From Choanephora cucurbitarum (Eukaryota > Mucoromycota > Mucoromycetes > Mucorales > Choanephoraceae), in contig JAIWNI010000038.1 in assembly GCA_025331435.1 (NCBI GenBank), positions 186,001 through 250,000 on the forward strand: a stretch of DNA of 64,000 bases, in the 5' to 3' direction. Below the pieces are notes generated by a model, which saw only the letters and a program-made list of their open reading frames with translations, made no database searches and was not told the origin of the DNA. Shown here in pieces: positions 36,001-46,379 of the stretch. Every line of letters begins with the position of its first letter. Within the stretch, counting starts at the first letter, position 1. A program made the position numbers and the translations under genes.

Positions 36001-36281
36001 TAAAAAGTTGTACATGTTTACCATTGGTGTAAGACGCAAAGACGCAAATGATATGAAAGGCCAGAGTATGTAAATTTTCAGGGTAGAAAAGAAAGGAGTA
36101 TTTTCAAGTTTGAAAACTCTTTTGGTTCTGATTATTCCTCCTCTCGTTTCGCATCAACCATAAAAGCTGATTCATTGGCAGAAAGCCTTGATTTATGCTG
36201 CAGCAATTAGCATAAAGCTCTGCCTCGTGCAACAATCGCTCATAGAAAAAAGAGCTTTTTTCTTTTACTTTTCTTTTTTGA
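33063..36281. other. Long intergenic region, no gene recognised
   Basis: A-rich tracts at 33100-33190 belong to the C2H2 upstream region. Short frames at 33507-33770, 34330-34575, 34892-35098, 35302-35535 and 35605-35880 have no family signature. A solo Tc1/mariner-type terminal repeat lies at 34829-34880. The final 60 bp are the leader of the next gene. Confidence 0.4.
34829..34880. repeat. Solo Tc1/mariner terminal repeat
   Basis: CAATGTGAACCGAAATAAGC begins directly after a TA and continues into CTGCGGATTTGTGAACTCCG. It matches the left end of the Tc1/mariner element at about 56110 almost base for base over about 45 bp. No transposase or partner end was found nearby, so this is a relic or a single end. 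Confidence 0.65.
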
Positions 36282-36823
36282 ATGAGCTCACCTAACCAAC
36301 TGTTTCCTCAGAACCCTTCCGATCCTTTTCATCAGGAGATCGCCAAAGACGTAAAGTCATGCTCTATCTTTTCAGGATAATAGCTGACAACTTTTCTCTT
36401 TCTTTCCAGAATAGTGATCTCTCTTCATCTTGGCCTAACCATAGCCATTCGGTACCCAAATGGCGTATACTTACGACTCAAGAAGAAAGAGAACAAAGCG
36501 AAACAATCAACAAACTAGGTAAGCACGCAACATAATCGCTCACCTCTCTATTATTGATGCCGTTTCAAATAGAGGCAAAGATTGCACAAATCAAGTCAAG
36601 AAGTGATCGTTATTACACTCAGCAAAAGACATACAGCCAAGTAGATGCAGCTTATTTAGATAGTGACAACGAAAGCGACAACAGTCTAGAAAACTCAACC
36701 TTACAAGCAGAGGAAGGTTTACCGCTGTTATGGAAGACAAAGACAGTACCCTTAGAGACTATAAAGAAAAAGTCAGACCAGCACTATACAAAGCGGTCTT
36801 TCTTTTATTGCTGTTCCTGCTAG
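36282..36823 (+). CDS. Uncharacterised 142-residue protein with Cys-rich C-terminus
   Basis: Three exons (36282-36350, 36410-36518, 36573-36823) with GT-AG introns of 59 and 54 nt and agreeing phases. The protein starts MSSPNQLFPQNPSDPFHQE and is hydrophilic throughout. It has KWRILTTQEEREQSETINKL, an acidic SDNESDNSLEN patch and a basic segment before the end. It finishes in RSFFYCCSC, a cluster of aromatic residues and cysteines that could be lipid-modified (inference). No known domain was recognised. The consistent splicing is the main reason to call it a gene. It is convergent with the bZIP gene. Confidence 0.6.
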
Positions 36824-37097
36824 TTATACCCCTCCCCCCTTTTTTACTCTTTTTGATACTAGAATAGTCAATAAAAGCAATCAAGATATGCTTTTCTTTT
36901 TTTTTAATAGAGCCTATTTTTGTAGACTTGATTTTTTCTTGGTTTGGGTATTTTGCTTAGTGAAAAAAACAAACAAATAAGCTGTTGTTATTTATTTATT
37001 TGTGCATTCTTGAAACTGCATTTGTACTAGAATTTGATTTAAAAAATAAAAAGGAAAATTAGGTTAACTATTAGGCTAAAAAAAACCTTTATGTGTA

Positions 37098-38141
37098 TTA
37101 CCTTTTATCAACCGACATTGAATCGGTATTTTCTAGTGACACTGTCAAATCGCTTTTACATTTGATTTGGGATGACGCGACATATGTACAATAAAACAAA
37201 AGAATCTAAAACAGAGTTATTAACCAATGCACAAGATAGACAGACAGATTTCTTACCATAGCCATCATCATACAGATAAAACTATCTGCTGTGCTTGTGT
37301 CCTGACCCTCTTTCAATCTCTTATGAAGCTTCAGGTTCTCTAATTGCAACTGTCGAATTTGTTCGTTTAGCGATTTATTTGTGTCCAGTAACTCTTTACG
37401 CTGATCTTCAAGGGCGATCAAATGCTCTCGTTTCCTTTTACGTGAAAGTAATGCTGCCGCTCTGTTTTTTATTAGTCGTTCTTGTCTTTTGGCTATGATA
37501 GCAGCCTTTTGAGGGTCCATCAGAGAAGTCGTTTTCATGGCTGGGCTGTCTTCATTGACATGTTCCAGACTGTCGATTTGCATTTCATTTTCTCGTTTGA
37601 TAGCCTCTTCTTCCAACTCACGAGCTGGTAGAATTGGCTGATGTTTGACAGGAGCAGGAGCAATGACCACAGGCGGATGATAAGGTTGGAGAGGAGGAGT
37701 GATACTGAGGCTACGAATTGCACGCTTCTTACGTCCACGCTTCTTTCTCGGTTTATCCAATTCATTAGCAGAAGAACATGAACTGAGTGAGCTAGGTGAT
37801 GCAGGTGCGGTTACCTGGAAATAAGATGAAGGAGAGCAAGTCAGATCATGATAAAAATGTGTGTCTTGATGGTTCTGCGCTGCCCATAAAAGTGAAACAT
37901 CTGTCATCAAACTGGACGGTGATGACGGCGAGAGATAGGACCAGTCATGATCTGGCTCTTTGAAGTTGTCTGATATGGGCACAGTGTCTGAATGAAGGGT
38001 ATATTTCTGGTCAATGATAGTATTGTTATTTGTCCAACAAGGCATAGAAGTAGCCATACATTCTGAATTTAAGTAGGACATAAGTAAGTCATCTTGGTCC
38101 TCTTGTAGTAATGGCTCTGTTTTTATACGCTTGGATGTCAT
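37098..38141 (-). CDS. bZIP transcription factor with hydrophobic C-terminal tail
   Basis: The basic region RQERLIKNRAAALLSRKRKR carries the N-x3-A-A-x3-S-R bZIP signature. A leucine zipper follows, with heptad Leu in LIALEDQRKELL, then LNEQIRQLQLENLKLHKRL. The N-terminal half is Ser/Pro-rich and contains a KPRKKRGRKKRAIR basic stretch. The signature resembles the HAC1/ATF6 branch more than Atf1 or AP-1 (inference). Exon 1 is 38141-37257. A 51-nt GT-AG intron (37256-37206) joins it in phase 0 to 37205-37098, giving 330 residues. The joined tail SFICMMMAMILLFYCTYVA is hydrophobic enough to be a membrane segment. If the intron is retained, the protein ends 17 codons later at 37206 with a different tail (VRNLSVYLVHWLITLF). 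Either form keeps the bZIP. Confidence 0.8.
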
Positions 38142-39271
38142 GGTGGTAATAGTGTTAGAAAGAAAAGGAAAAGAAAAGATAAATGCAGAAGGTACAGTTA
38201 AATTGGAAGATGTGCATAACCTTAAACAAGCTTAATGTAAACAAATATGGAAACGCTTTGGTTTGCATATTCATTATTGACGTTATTCGTTGTACTGTCC
38301 AAATTCTCTCACCTTTTTTAAGGACGTGCATAATTCAAGGTTTATTCTTTTTTTTTTAAAGCATGTCTCTCTCTGTTTTTTTTTAGCTTGAAAATTCTTT
38401 TTTTTTCTAATAGAATAATAGTCATGCATCCTTTACAAGATCTCTCTTCCTTAACTAACATGTATTCATTCGTGTGCAAACAGAATTCTTACGCCAGATA
38501 AAATCGCTTAGGGACCTCCAGTTACACGCAACGATAGGGGTTTTAATTTTAAGAAATCTTTACTCTTGATCTAGGCTTAAAGTCTAAATAATTAGAGGAG
38601 AGAAGTTGTCAAGAAGGTCTTCAGTCTACCAACAAAATACCTTGAAGTTTTGTTTTAGACCAACCAATTATACCTTGGAAACTAAACACTCTTTTGACTC
38701 AATCTAACTTTAGAACTTTTTACTTTGATTGAATAAATTATGGCCCTACAAGCTGTTCTCTTTTTTTTTTGTTTTTATCTCTAGCCATTACCATCCCACT
38801 AGAAAAAGGCGCTCTGAAACAGAAAGCAGCTCTTATAAACAGTCTTCGGTTTTTCTCTCTCTCTCTGCATCTTGTTAAAGAGAGGTGCGTCTTGACGCTT
38901 TTTTTTGGAATGGAAACAGGTAATCCTTGATTTTGATTTGCTTGATGGAATTGATACGCATAGTCTTGAATGGTGATTTTGGAGGCTAAAAACTTCCTAA
39001 TCTTGCTTTGTAGGTTCTAAATAATCAAATTATACTACAAAAGAGATTATCACGCGGTACATTAATAGTAAGGATGCTTCCAAACAAAGAGGCCTCCTCA
39101 ATCAATCTTCTGTAAACTTTTAGAAAAGCTGTTATAAAAAGGGAATGTTTTGTACCAGTTGATTTGTTTTAGGACGCTGATTTTCTCCAGAATCGCACTC
39201 ATTTACTTGACGCGGTTGTCATTCTGAACAATTGCACCCTAATAATGATCATATATCTTGATAAAATACTA

Positions 39272-39366
39272 TTAGATCAAGCGACTATTATGCAGCATTT
39301 CAATAATCGCAATGAATTCATATAAATTTTGATTTGTATACATTGGAACCTCAGCTTAAGAGTGTC
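39272..39366. repeat. Fragment related to the family A miniature element
   Basis: Holds GATCAAGCGACTATTATGC, resembling the right end of family A. About 55 bp later comes TACATTGGAACCTCAGCTTA followed by AGAGTG, resembling an inverted end. The order is opposite to an intact copy, so this may be two damaged copies side by side. Confidence 0.35.
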
Positions 39367-40188
39367 ATCCTTTAGAATGAAGCTTAGTTTTTGCAAGCGT
39401 ATGCTTTGTACAATGACGTGGAGCAGAAACTGTGCAAGAATAAGCAGCACTATACATGTATTATAGATTAGTTGTTCAACGAACAATGAGCTAATTCTAT
39501 CCTATCTTACAAACACTCAAAGAGCACTTTGGTTGCAGTTGCGCCGCTAAAGAGTAGAAAAGACAGAAAGAAGATGTCCGGCATGACTCAAGCGAATCTT
39601 CCACCTTTCGGATCGAAATTTATTAATCAGCTTCCCTTTTCGGAATCCCTTGTCAAGTTTAGCAACAATATCATTCCTATTTTGCACCTTATGTTGAATA
39701 TCAGGAGAACAATAACCAACAATATCAACTTGGTTAGACAGCAACAAGCAAATAAGTCGTCACAGTCCCTTGGAAAACAAAAGACTCCCCCCTCTTTGCC
39801 TCCTGCTTTATCTCTTCCTCGTTAGCCTCATCATATCATTTTCTTTGTTCTCACATTTTTCAAGGGCGAAGACTAAGTTTCCGAACTTAAGTTTTTTCTT
39901 TTTTGTATGAGAGTATACTTATATAGCTTTATTGTCAATCTTTGTATTCGAAATAGCAGTGTTGTGTAAAAAAAAGCCATTGTTTGTAGTCAACAAATAC
40001 AACAAGAAGAAAGTCCTAAACCTCTACTGTATCTGAGATTTGATAATAACGATATGAGCATGATACTAACTTTGATCTATAGAGAGATTTGTTTGCTTAA
40101 AAAATGGGCTAAGGTGCATTGATAAAACGTCTAAAGCTATTTATAACAATTGTTCTATTGATAAAAATGAACTTGCTACGATAGTTAT

Positions 40189-40351
40189 TTTATTCAAAAG
40201 TGTGCATATTCTTGAGAAATGCACTCTTATATTGAAGGTATTCTTAAATCGAATGGTATTTTAGCGCCTGAAGCGACTTTTAGGTTAAATGATTGCACTA
40301 TCATATTGAGCATACTCTTAAATCAAACACTCTTAAATTGAGCGACTAATG
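40189..40351. mobile_element. Miniature TA-flanked inverted-repeat element (family A), longer copy
   Basis: Left end CGATAGTTATTTTATTCAAA, right end (inverted) CATTAGTCGCTCAATTTAAG, both bordered by TA. It shares the internal sequence GTGTGCATATTCTTGAGAAA and the AGCATACTCTTAAATCAAAC block with the 99-bp copy at 23687. About 60 bp of extra or partly duplicated material sits in the middle. Confidence 0.6.
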
Positions 40352-42225
40352 TACTTTGGCAATGAGTGACATAGTCTTTGTATTCTTTTTGGATCCTGCT
40401 AGATTTGATCAAAGACTCTGAACTCTTTTATAAACCAAGAGTGACTCTCAATATTGTGGTCGTATCCTCGTTAGAAAGAATCGGGTCGATAGCTCTTGCT
40501 GCTTCAACAATCTCGCAGATGCAAAAGGAAATACCTCTAGCCATCTTCTTAAAGTTAGTCTATGGATCATTTCTTACTTCAAAGGAGAGGTATTATCTTT
40601 GAGAACACAGTTACAGCTTAGAACAAATTTCGATTTGACGCTAAAAGGCTCGCGTTGTCGCATTAACATCGCTAACTATCAAATAAACTTAAATTGCTTT
40701 TAGGTATCATTGCTTCTAGCCACCTTGCAGCAAACTGAGCATCAACTTCTTTTTTTTTACTTTTCTTTCAAAAAAGAAAACAAGATAATGGCTTATCATT
40801 TCAACATATTTTCACTAAATCTAGTTTTGACAACAATTCATTTAGCTATCCTGATTTAAGACTGCATATTGAGTATTGTATGATCCAGACTAGTAGAAAG
40901 AAAAAGAATGTATGGATTTTATCTAGTAGATTTACTACTACTGTAGCTCTCAGATTGTGCTGTACTTGGCTCTTGTTCTTATAGCCTATGGAAACAACCC
41001 ATCATGATTTTTCGCTTTTTTAAAGGTAGTTGTGGCTTGGCCTGACATTTTTCTGTTATACGCTTATTAAAGATATTCAGGGGGTCGAACTTTGTATTCT
41101 TTTCTTTTCTTTTCTTTTCGAAAATAATATAAATGCACTGATGAAAGCTTTGGTAAACGCTTGAATATAATACAGTTATGGTATTATACCACAACCACTC
41201 CAATTGTTATTCTTTCTGTTGGAAAGAAGACAAGGCGAGAAGTGTTCGAGGGTATGACGATAAAAAGGCGATGTCTGAGCATCTATTTACTACCTTCTAT
41301 CATCCAAAAAAAAACATAAGGTAAAGAAACATTTGAGAGAAAAGAAAGAAAAGGAAGGAATTGATGATACGTGTATTTTTGATCAACATTCTGTGTTGTC
41401 TGATTCAAAAGAAATCATACACCTGTTAAATCTCTAAGAAGCACTGATCCTTCTCTATTTCTTTTCTTTTCTCTATCTAACAGAAAACAATTTTGACTTA
41501 TTCTTTTTTTTTTTGAATAGGTAAGAACTTGTTTAGCTAGTGTGTCTATAATAAAACTTTTGCTGTTTAAAAAAAAAATTTTTTTTTCTTGTTCTAAATG
41601 TGGCTGAGATTTTATCATGTCTTAAAAGTAGTTCACAAGAAGATACTACTAGAGTTTGTTCCCTACGCAATACTATTTTACAACCTATCAACAATTTCAG
41701 ACTAGTTTTTATGAATAGGATATTGACTTTAAGTACAAAATTAGAGGTCGTTTGGTTTAATGGAATAATTTCGAATGATTTGAAAAAAAAATATTTATCA
41801 AAACCACAATTTGGATGAGTAATGCAAATAGACGCACAGGTGTAGATCGACCATGTGACTATGGAATCCTTACCTACTAAGAAACATATTAAAACGACAT
41901 CAGGACTTACCAGTGGGTATTTTGCACTCAATAAATAACTTACAAAATGACCGATGTTCGATTGAAATGGTTCACTTGTGTATGGGAAATGGATTCTGTA
42001 TGAAGTTTCCCCGGTAATGTGAATCGATATTGTTATATATAAAAGAAAATGAAAATGAAAAACTGATGCGATAAATACATAAGGGATATTTGCTTATAGA
42101 CTTTTATCGCTTAGAGTTAGTTGGCATGAAAAGCCTTTGTATTTTGCTGTCAATTGAATCCTAAAGAATGACATGTATGTTTGTTTATTGAGATATTAAG
42201 ACTTGGCGATAAAAACATGTATGTC

Positions 42226-43144
42226 CTAAATGTAAACTGACATACGCTTCCACCAGTTTTGAATAAGCACATCATCTGCAGGAGTCTCAAAGCCACTCAA
42301 GAAGACAGACTCAAATGTCACTGGATCAAGTGCAGCCATCATCTTGAAATCAGCAGCCAAAACAACATCTGCCCATCCAACTGATATGTGTATAGAAAAG
42401 AAAGGAGTCAGAATATAACAGTGTTACGATGTTTTCTAAAATTACCTTGTTCACCAGTCATGAAAGGGAATTCCTTCAACACCTTGATAATAGGCAAAAG
42501 TGCATTCTTTACTGCAAGGATGTTATCATCTCTGTTACCAGCAAAGACGTCTAATGAGCAACCAAACATTCTCTCTCTGTCTTCACGCCACCAATCTTGA
42601 AGTACATCAGGACCACATTGTTTGTGAATGATAAACATGACCAACTTGAACAGAGGGAGCAACAAGACAGTTTCACAGTATTGCTGGAAGAAGCGATGAA
42701 CACCTGGGTTATTATGGAACAAGCTGGGTGTGTTTGGGTATTGTTTCTCGAGATAGACAGCAATATCATAAGAGTCTTGAATCACCTTGTCTTGACCACT
42801 AATGGAGTCAACGATTACAGGAACAGTAGGGCGTTTGAGTTCAGGGTTTTGCTTTCTATGAAACACAAGTGAGTCGCTTTTGTCTTCTCTAGGACAATAA
42901 AATAAAGGAACACCAGTACTTACGTGAGAGTGGGAATAACTTCTCTCACAGTGGCAAAGTCAAGCCATTTGGTTTCGAAAGGCAAACCCTGATGATTGTT
43001 TGCTCTTTTAATCCATATACACTCCTGTTACCTTTCACTTACCTTGAGATTTAAAGCAATACGTGTCTTTAATGTATTACAGGAGAAAACAGTTTTGGGC
43101 AAACCAAGTAATTCGAGATCATAGAGTTGGATTGTAGCAACCAT
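42226..43144 (-). CDS. Glutathione S-transferase family protein
   Basis: Cytosolic GST-fold protein. Four exons: 43144-43043, 42988-42924, 42855-42446 and 42380-42226, with GT-AG introns and consistent phases, giving 243 residues and a TAG stop. The thioredoxin-like N-terminus starts MVATIQLYDLELL. Its likely glutathione-site segment is FSCNTLKTRIALNLKGLPF. It continues through LKRPTVPVIVD (the cis-Pro region) and DSYDIAVYLEKQYP, the Ser-containing glutathione gamma-glutamyl contact. The all-helical C-terminal domain follows, ending VGWADVVLAADFKMM. The N-terminal pattern resembles the fungal etherase-like/FuA GST class (inference). The substrate cannot be predicted. Confidence 0.85.
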
Positions 43145-43298
43145 GATGGGAGGCAAATAAAGTAAAATAAAGAGAGAGATAAAGGACACAATTTGCTTCG
43201 AGTCAATGATGCATTTATTTAAACTTTTTTTCTTACTTTGTGAAACCCAACAAAGTTCAATGACAAACGCAACATTACGACAACAAACTATCTCCTTC

Positions 43299-43557
43299 TT
43301 ACTTGGTACGACAAAATCTGGCTTCTAGCCTTTTAGCAACTATTTCCTTTTTTTTGTTACATGTATAACAGTGGTCTGTTTCCACAACACAATCTCCTAC
43401 AGCAACAAACCGCAGTTCTTTATTTAAAAAAAGAGGTGTCACATTGATGGTTACTGTAAACCTCTTCTCGGTGTTTCCTAGTTGATCTACTGGTATCACC
43501 AAAGTTACGTCCCTTTTCTTTTGATTTTCAAGTCCGGTTTGAACGCGTAATGCAGTC
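43299..43557 (-). pseudogene. Unassigned coding-like segment, possibly a partial gene
   Basis: An open minus-strand stretch of about 85 codons from near 43557 to a TAA at 43299-43301. It reads LVIPVDQLGNTEKRFTV, then LRFVAVGDCVVETDHCYTCN and a basic end. Composition is more protein-like than other intergenic frames and contains a C-x2-C-like pair. There is no clear start, and a stop lies just upstream, so it may be the last exon or the remains of a gene. A second protein-like minus-strand stretch at 43586-43777 could belong to it. No family is recognised. Confidence 0.3.
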
Positions 43558-44543
43558 TATTCATCCGAAATTGAAATAGCTTATTTCAAGAAAATCTTTT
43601 GACAATTGCTTTTAGATGTATCATGAGATTCATGTACTTTAAGTAAGTTAAGTAAATGATTTCTCGGGGGAGAACAAAGGTGTAGTCAATTTCCAACTTT
43701 TCTCTTTTGATCTTTCTTATTTGTTGAGGATGGAATGCTATAGCCTGCCAATATTGACAAAACAGAAGGTGCATCAATGTGTTTATTATTTAAATTGAAT
43801 TAGGTTTTAGTACTTTCCGTTTTAGTCTATTCATGCAGCCTTTATCGAGTTCAAAGATATCCAACTAAAGCAGTCGAGTACCATACCCCTGAATTGATAA
43901 ACTTGTCAGGAAATCATCTCTACAGAGATATTCTGTCTAACTGTGGTCTTGTACTTGGCGAAGTGCTTGCGTGGGTTGTGAAACCTTTTCTACTGTACAC
44001 GTAATCTCTCTCATAAAAAAATCCCGCATATCAACATTACGTTAGCTCTCTGGATTAATATCTCCTGATCAAATTCGAGAATGTTCGTTAACTGCTATTG
44101 ACATCTTTCCAAAGTAGTTTCTCAAAATAAAGGCAAACTCAAACAATGAGAGAATGATGCACATTGTATTTCTTCATGATAAAAACAAGGTGGCATAATA
44201 CGAAAGTGATGTATTCCATGCATTGTCAGATCGATACACAAGTTAGGTTATCTGCCATCTCCAAAAATTATTGAGAACCAAAAAAGAAGTGTATCAAGTT
44301 GACAGGCGTATGTGTAACAAGCCTTACTTTTTTTGTTTTGTGTGTGTGAATTCCGAGAAAGGAATTTATTGGCTATATCTGATCTACAAAGATACAGGCT
44401 ATTGTTTATAGTGTATATAACACTCATATGATAAAATACACAGGAAAGAATACTACCAATGGGGTTTTCGTATCTCTTTACTGATAATTCGCAAATATTC
44501 GTTGGATGTATAAATGAAAAAAAAAGTTTGAAGCTGCAAACTA

Positions 44544-44746
44544 CAGTACTACCCCGCAATAACGGAATTCAGTATGGATGCAGAGTTATCCATTGTTGCA
44601 AAAATTTCGTCTTCTCTTACCCTGCTTTGATCGAGAAGGAACCAATGATATAATGTGAAAAGTGTATACCTAACGTAACTGCAATCTCAGGTTTGTACGG
44701 CACCAAAACCATGCAATATTGATTCCGTTGTTGTAGGGTATTACTG
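44544..44746. mobile_element. Miniature TA-flanked inverted-repeat element (family B), 203 bp
   Basis: Left end CAGTACTACCCCGCAATAAC and right end (inverted) CAGTAATACCCTACAACAAC, both continuing as GGAAT, so the terminal repeats are about 25 bp with a few mismatches. TA flanks both ends. The interior has no coding capacity. The CAGT start and TA duplication fit the Tc1/mariner-pogo superfamily. Confidence 0.7.
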
Positions 44747-45194
44747 TACGAAAGAAATGGATGGCATTAGAATGTGTAATAGACTGTTGTGCTAGCTTTA
44801 CCTAATGAAACAACAATAGAGGTAAGCAAGAGAATAGGAATTAAATCAGTCATAGCAAGTCTTTCTTTAAAAAAAAATGAGAGAAGCATTGGTAATATTG
44901 TCTAATACCCGCCTATTTTTTTTAAAAGAAAAAAGAAAACAGAGCTCTGTATAGCTTAACAATGATCTAGCTTCAATTATTAGATGACTCTGACAATGCA
45001 AAAGGCTATATAATCAACTAAAGTAATCAGTAGTGACTATATCGATCTGATTTGAAAGCAATGAAATGTAAGATAAGTGTGAGAATTAGAATTCTTTTGC
45101 TTTCTCTTTGTTTATTTTTCCCTTATAAAGAGTTGGTTTCTACCACTTTTTTCCCACTACTCCATCTTGCGTATCGAATTTTATTTATTATTCA

Positions 45195-45213
45195 AAGAGA
45201 GAGAGAGAGAGAG
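45195..45213. repeat. (GA)n simple repeat
   Basis: About nine GA units just downstream of the stop of the 165-residue protein gene. Confidence 0.8.
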
Positions 45214-45217
45214 CTTC

Positions 45218-45715
45218 TTAATCGCCAATGATGTTTGACAGTTCATCTTCATCATGTATCAGTCGATTGAGAGTAGTGATGATAGCTTCTGCATCATGAT
45301 GGGCTATACTATTTACATATGCCTTCAGTCTCTCTAATCTTTGCATTGCCTTATTATCTTCGCATTTGTTTGGGCTGATGACCAACTCTAGTCTGGCCTC
45401 ACAGAGAAGACGCTGAAGATGCAAGGGTAAAGTATAAATATCATCAGAAACAGGAGCTTCCGCAAGGTATCGATGGATATCTGGTGTTAGAAACAGATTC
45501 AGTAGATAGATGCCTGTGAATGGTTGATCTTCATCTTGTTCAAAATAGACGTTTCCCAACGGTGGTGTAAGCTGAAGCGTTCGATACTCAAGCACATTCA
45601 GTGTACTTGGACTTGTGTTGCAATGTGAACAACAACTACTTCTTCTTCTATTGCTATATGATTCACCCTCAATTACAGAACAATCGTAATGACAATCAAA
45701 TCCAGTATCTGTCAT
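45218..45715 (-). CDS. Uncharacterised 165-residue protein
   Basis: Single open frame starting MTDTGFDCHYDCSVIEGE. A Cys-rich N-terminal part (SSCCSHCN near residues 27-34) is followed by a segment that looks folded and helical: GIYLLNLFLTPDIHRYLAEA, then LHLQRLLCEARLELV and LERLKAYVNSIAHHDAEAI. It ends in an acidic helix (LIHDEDELSNIIGD). The amphipathic helices support a real gene. No family, signal peptide or membrane segment was recognised. Confidence 0.6.
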   Translation of the reverse strand: MTDTGFDCHYDCSVIEGESYSNRRRSSCCSHCNTSPSTLNVLEYRTLQLTPPLGNVYFEQDEDQPFTGIYLLNLFLTPDIHRYLAEAPVSDDIYTLPLHLQRLLCEARLELVISPNKCEDNKAMQRLERLKAYVNSIAHHDAEAIITTLNRLIHDEDELSNIIGD

Positions 45716-46379
45716 AGTGTTTATATTTAAGTAAAGTGATATAAAGAGATAGATAGAGAGAAAGAATGCGAGAAAACAAAAAGTATATTATATATGTTTA
45801 TTTTTGAAATCACAGTTGTATTTTCTGCATGAACGTCGGTTATTCAAAACATAAAATAAACAAATTTTGTGTTCTTCTTTAACGTTAAACTATACTCTAT
45901 CTGAAGAGAAAGAGCAACAAGAAGAGCTATCTAGAAAATCACAAGGTCTTCGTTGATCGTCATTGGAAATAACCTCAAAAAGAAAAGGACTTGAAGCTTA
46001 ACTTGCTACAGTATGTTGATGGAAATAAAAGAAGTAGGAATGATGCAGTCATGTTGAAATCAATTGACTCAATTAAAACGTAAACCGTTCAGGTATATTT
46101 TGAAATTAAGCTTTCTTGGTTTGTCACCTGTCTTTCCATACCCATTACTTCAACCAATAACCCCATGTATCGGTACTCAATCATACTCAGTAAGCCAATC
46201 AGAGAAAAACAAATAACAGTAGACCTGCTTTTCTTAAATAATAATCACATCATTTTTATGTCAAGAGATGATTGTAAAGTCTTTTATATAAAATGCAATG
46301 TTAGGATCGAAATAAAGATGATTCCAAAGAACAACTAAAAACAAAAAGGAGGGGTATGCTACAGAGAAACAATGTGTAC
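45716..46379. other. Intergenic, nothing recognised
   Basis: AT-rich spacer between the 165-residue protein gene and the 3' end of the sulfate permease gene. No frame with a motif. Confidence 0.5.

Larger units (their letters stand above)
38142..42225. other. Long intergenic region with miniature elements
   Basis: Left part is the bZIP upstream region, with pyrimidine tracts at 38350-38410 and a CT repeat near 38860. A plus-strand frame at 39574-39825 (MSGMTQANLPPFGSKF...) and an opposite one at 39547-39747 look protein-like but match nothing I know. A family A miniature element is at 40189-40351 with a fragment near 39272-39366. From 40.4 to 42.2 kb nothing was recognised. Confidence 0.4.
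43145..45217. other. Intergenic with a coding-like segment and a MITE
   Basis: Includes the GST upstream region, a protein-like minus-strand segment (43299-43557) and a 203-bp miniature element (44544-44746), both listed separately. The rest is AT-rich DNA without a recognisable gene, ending in a GA repeat at 45195-45213. Confidence 0.4.

Noticed and set aside
37206..37256. Hac1-style non-conventional (Ire1) intron in the bZIP gene
   Set aside because: The 51-nt segment has ordinary GTAAGA...TTTTAG ends and a branch-like TTAATAAC. No Ire1-type paired stem-loops were evident.
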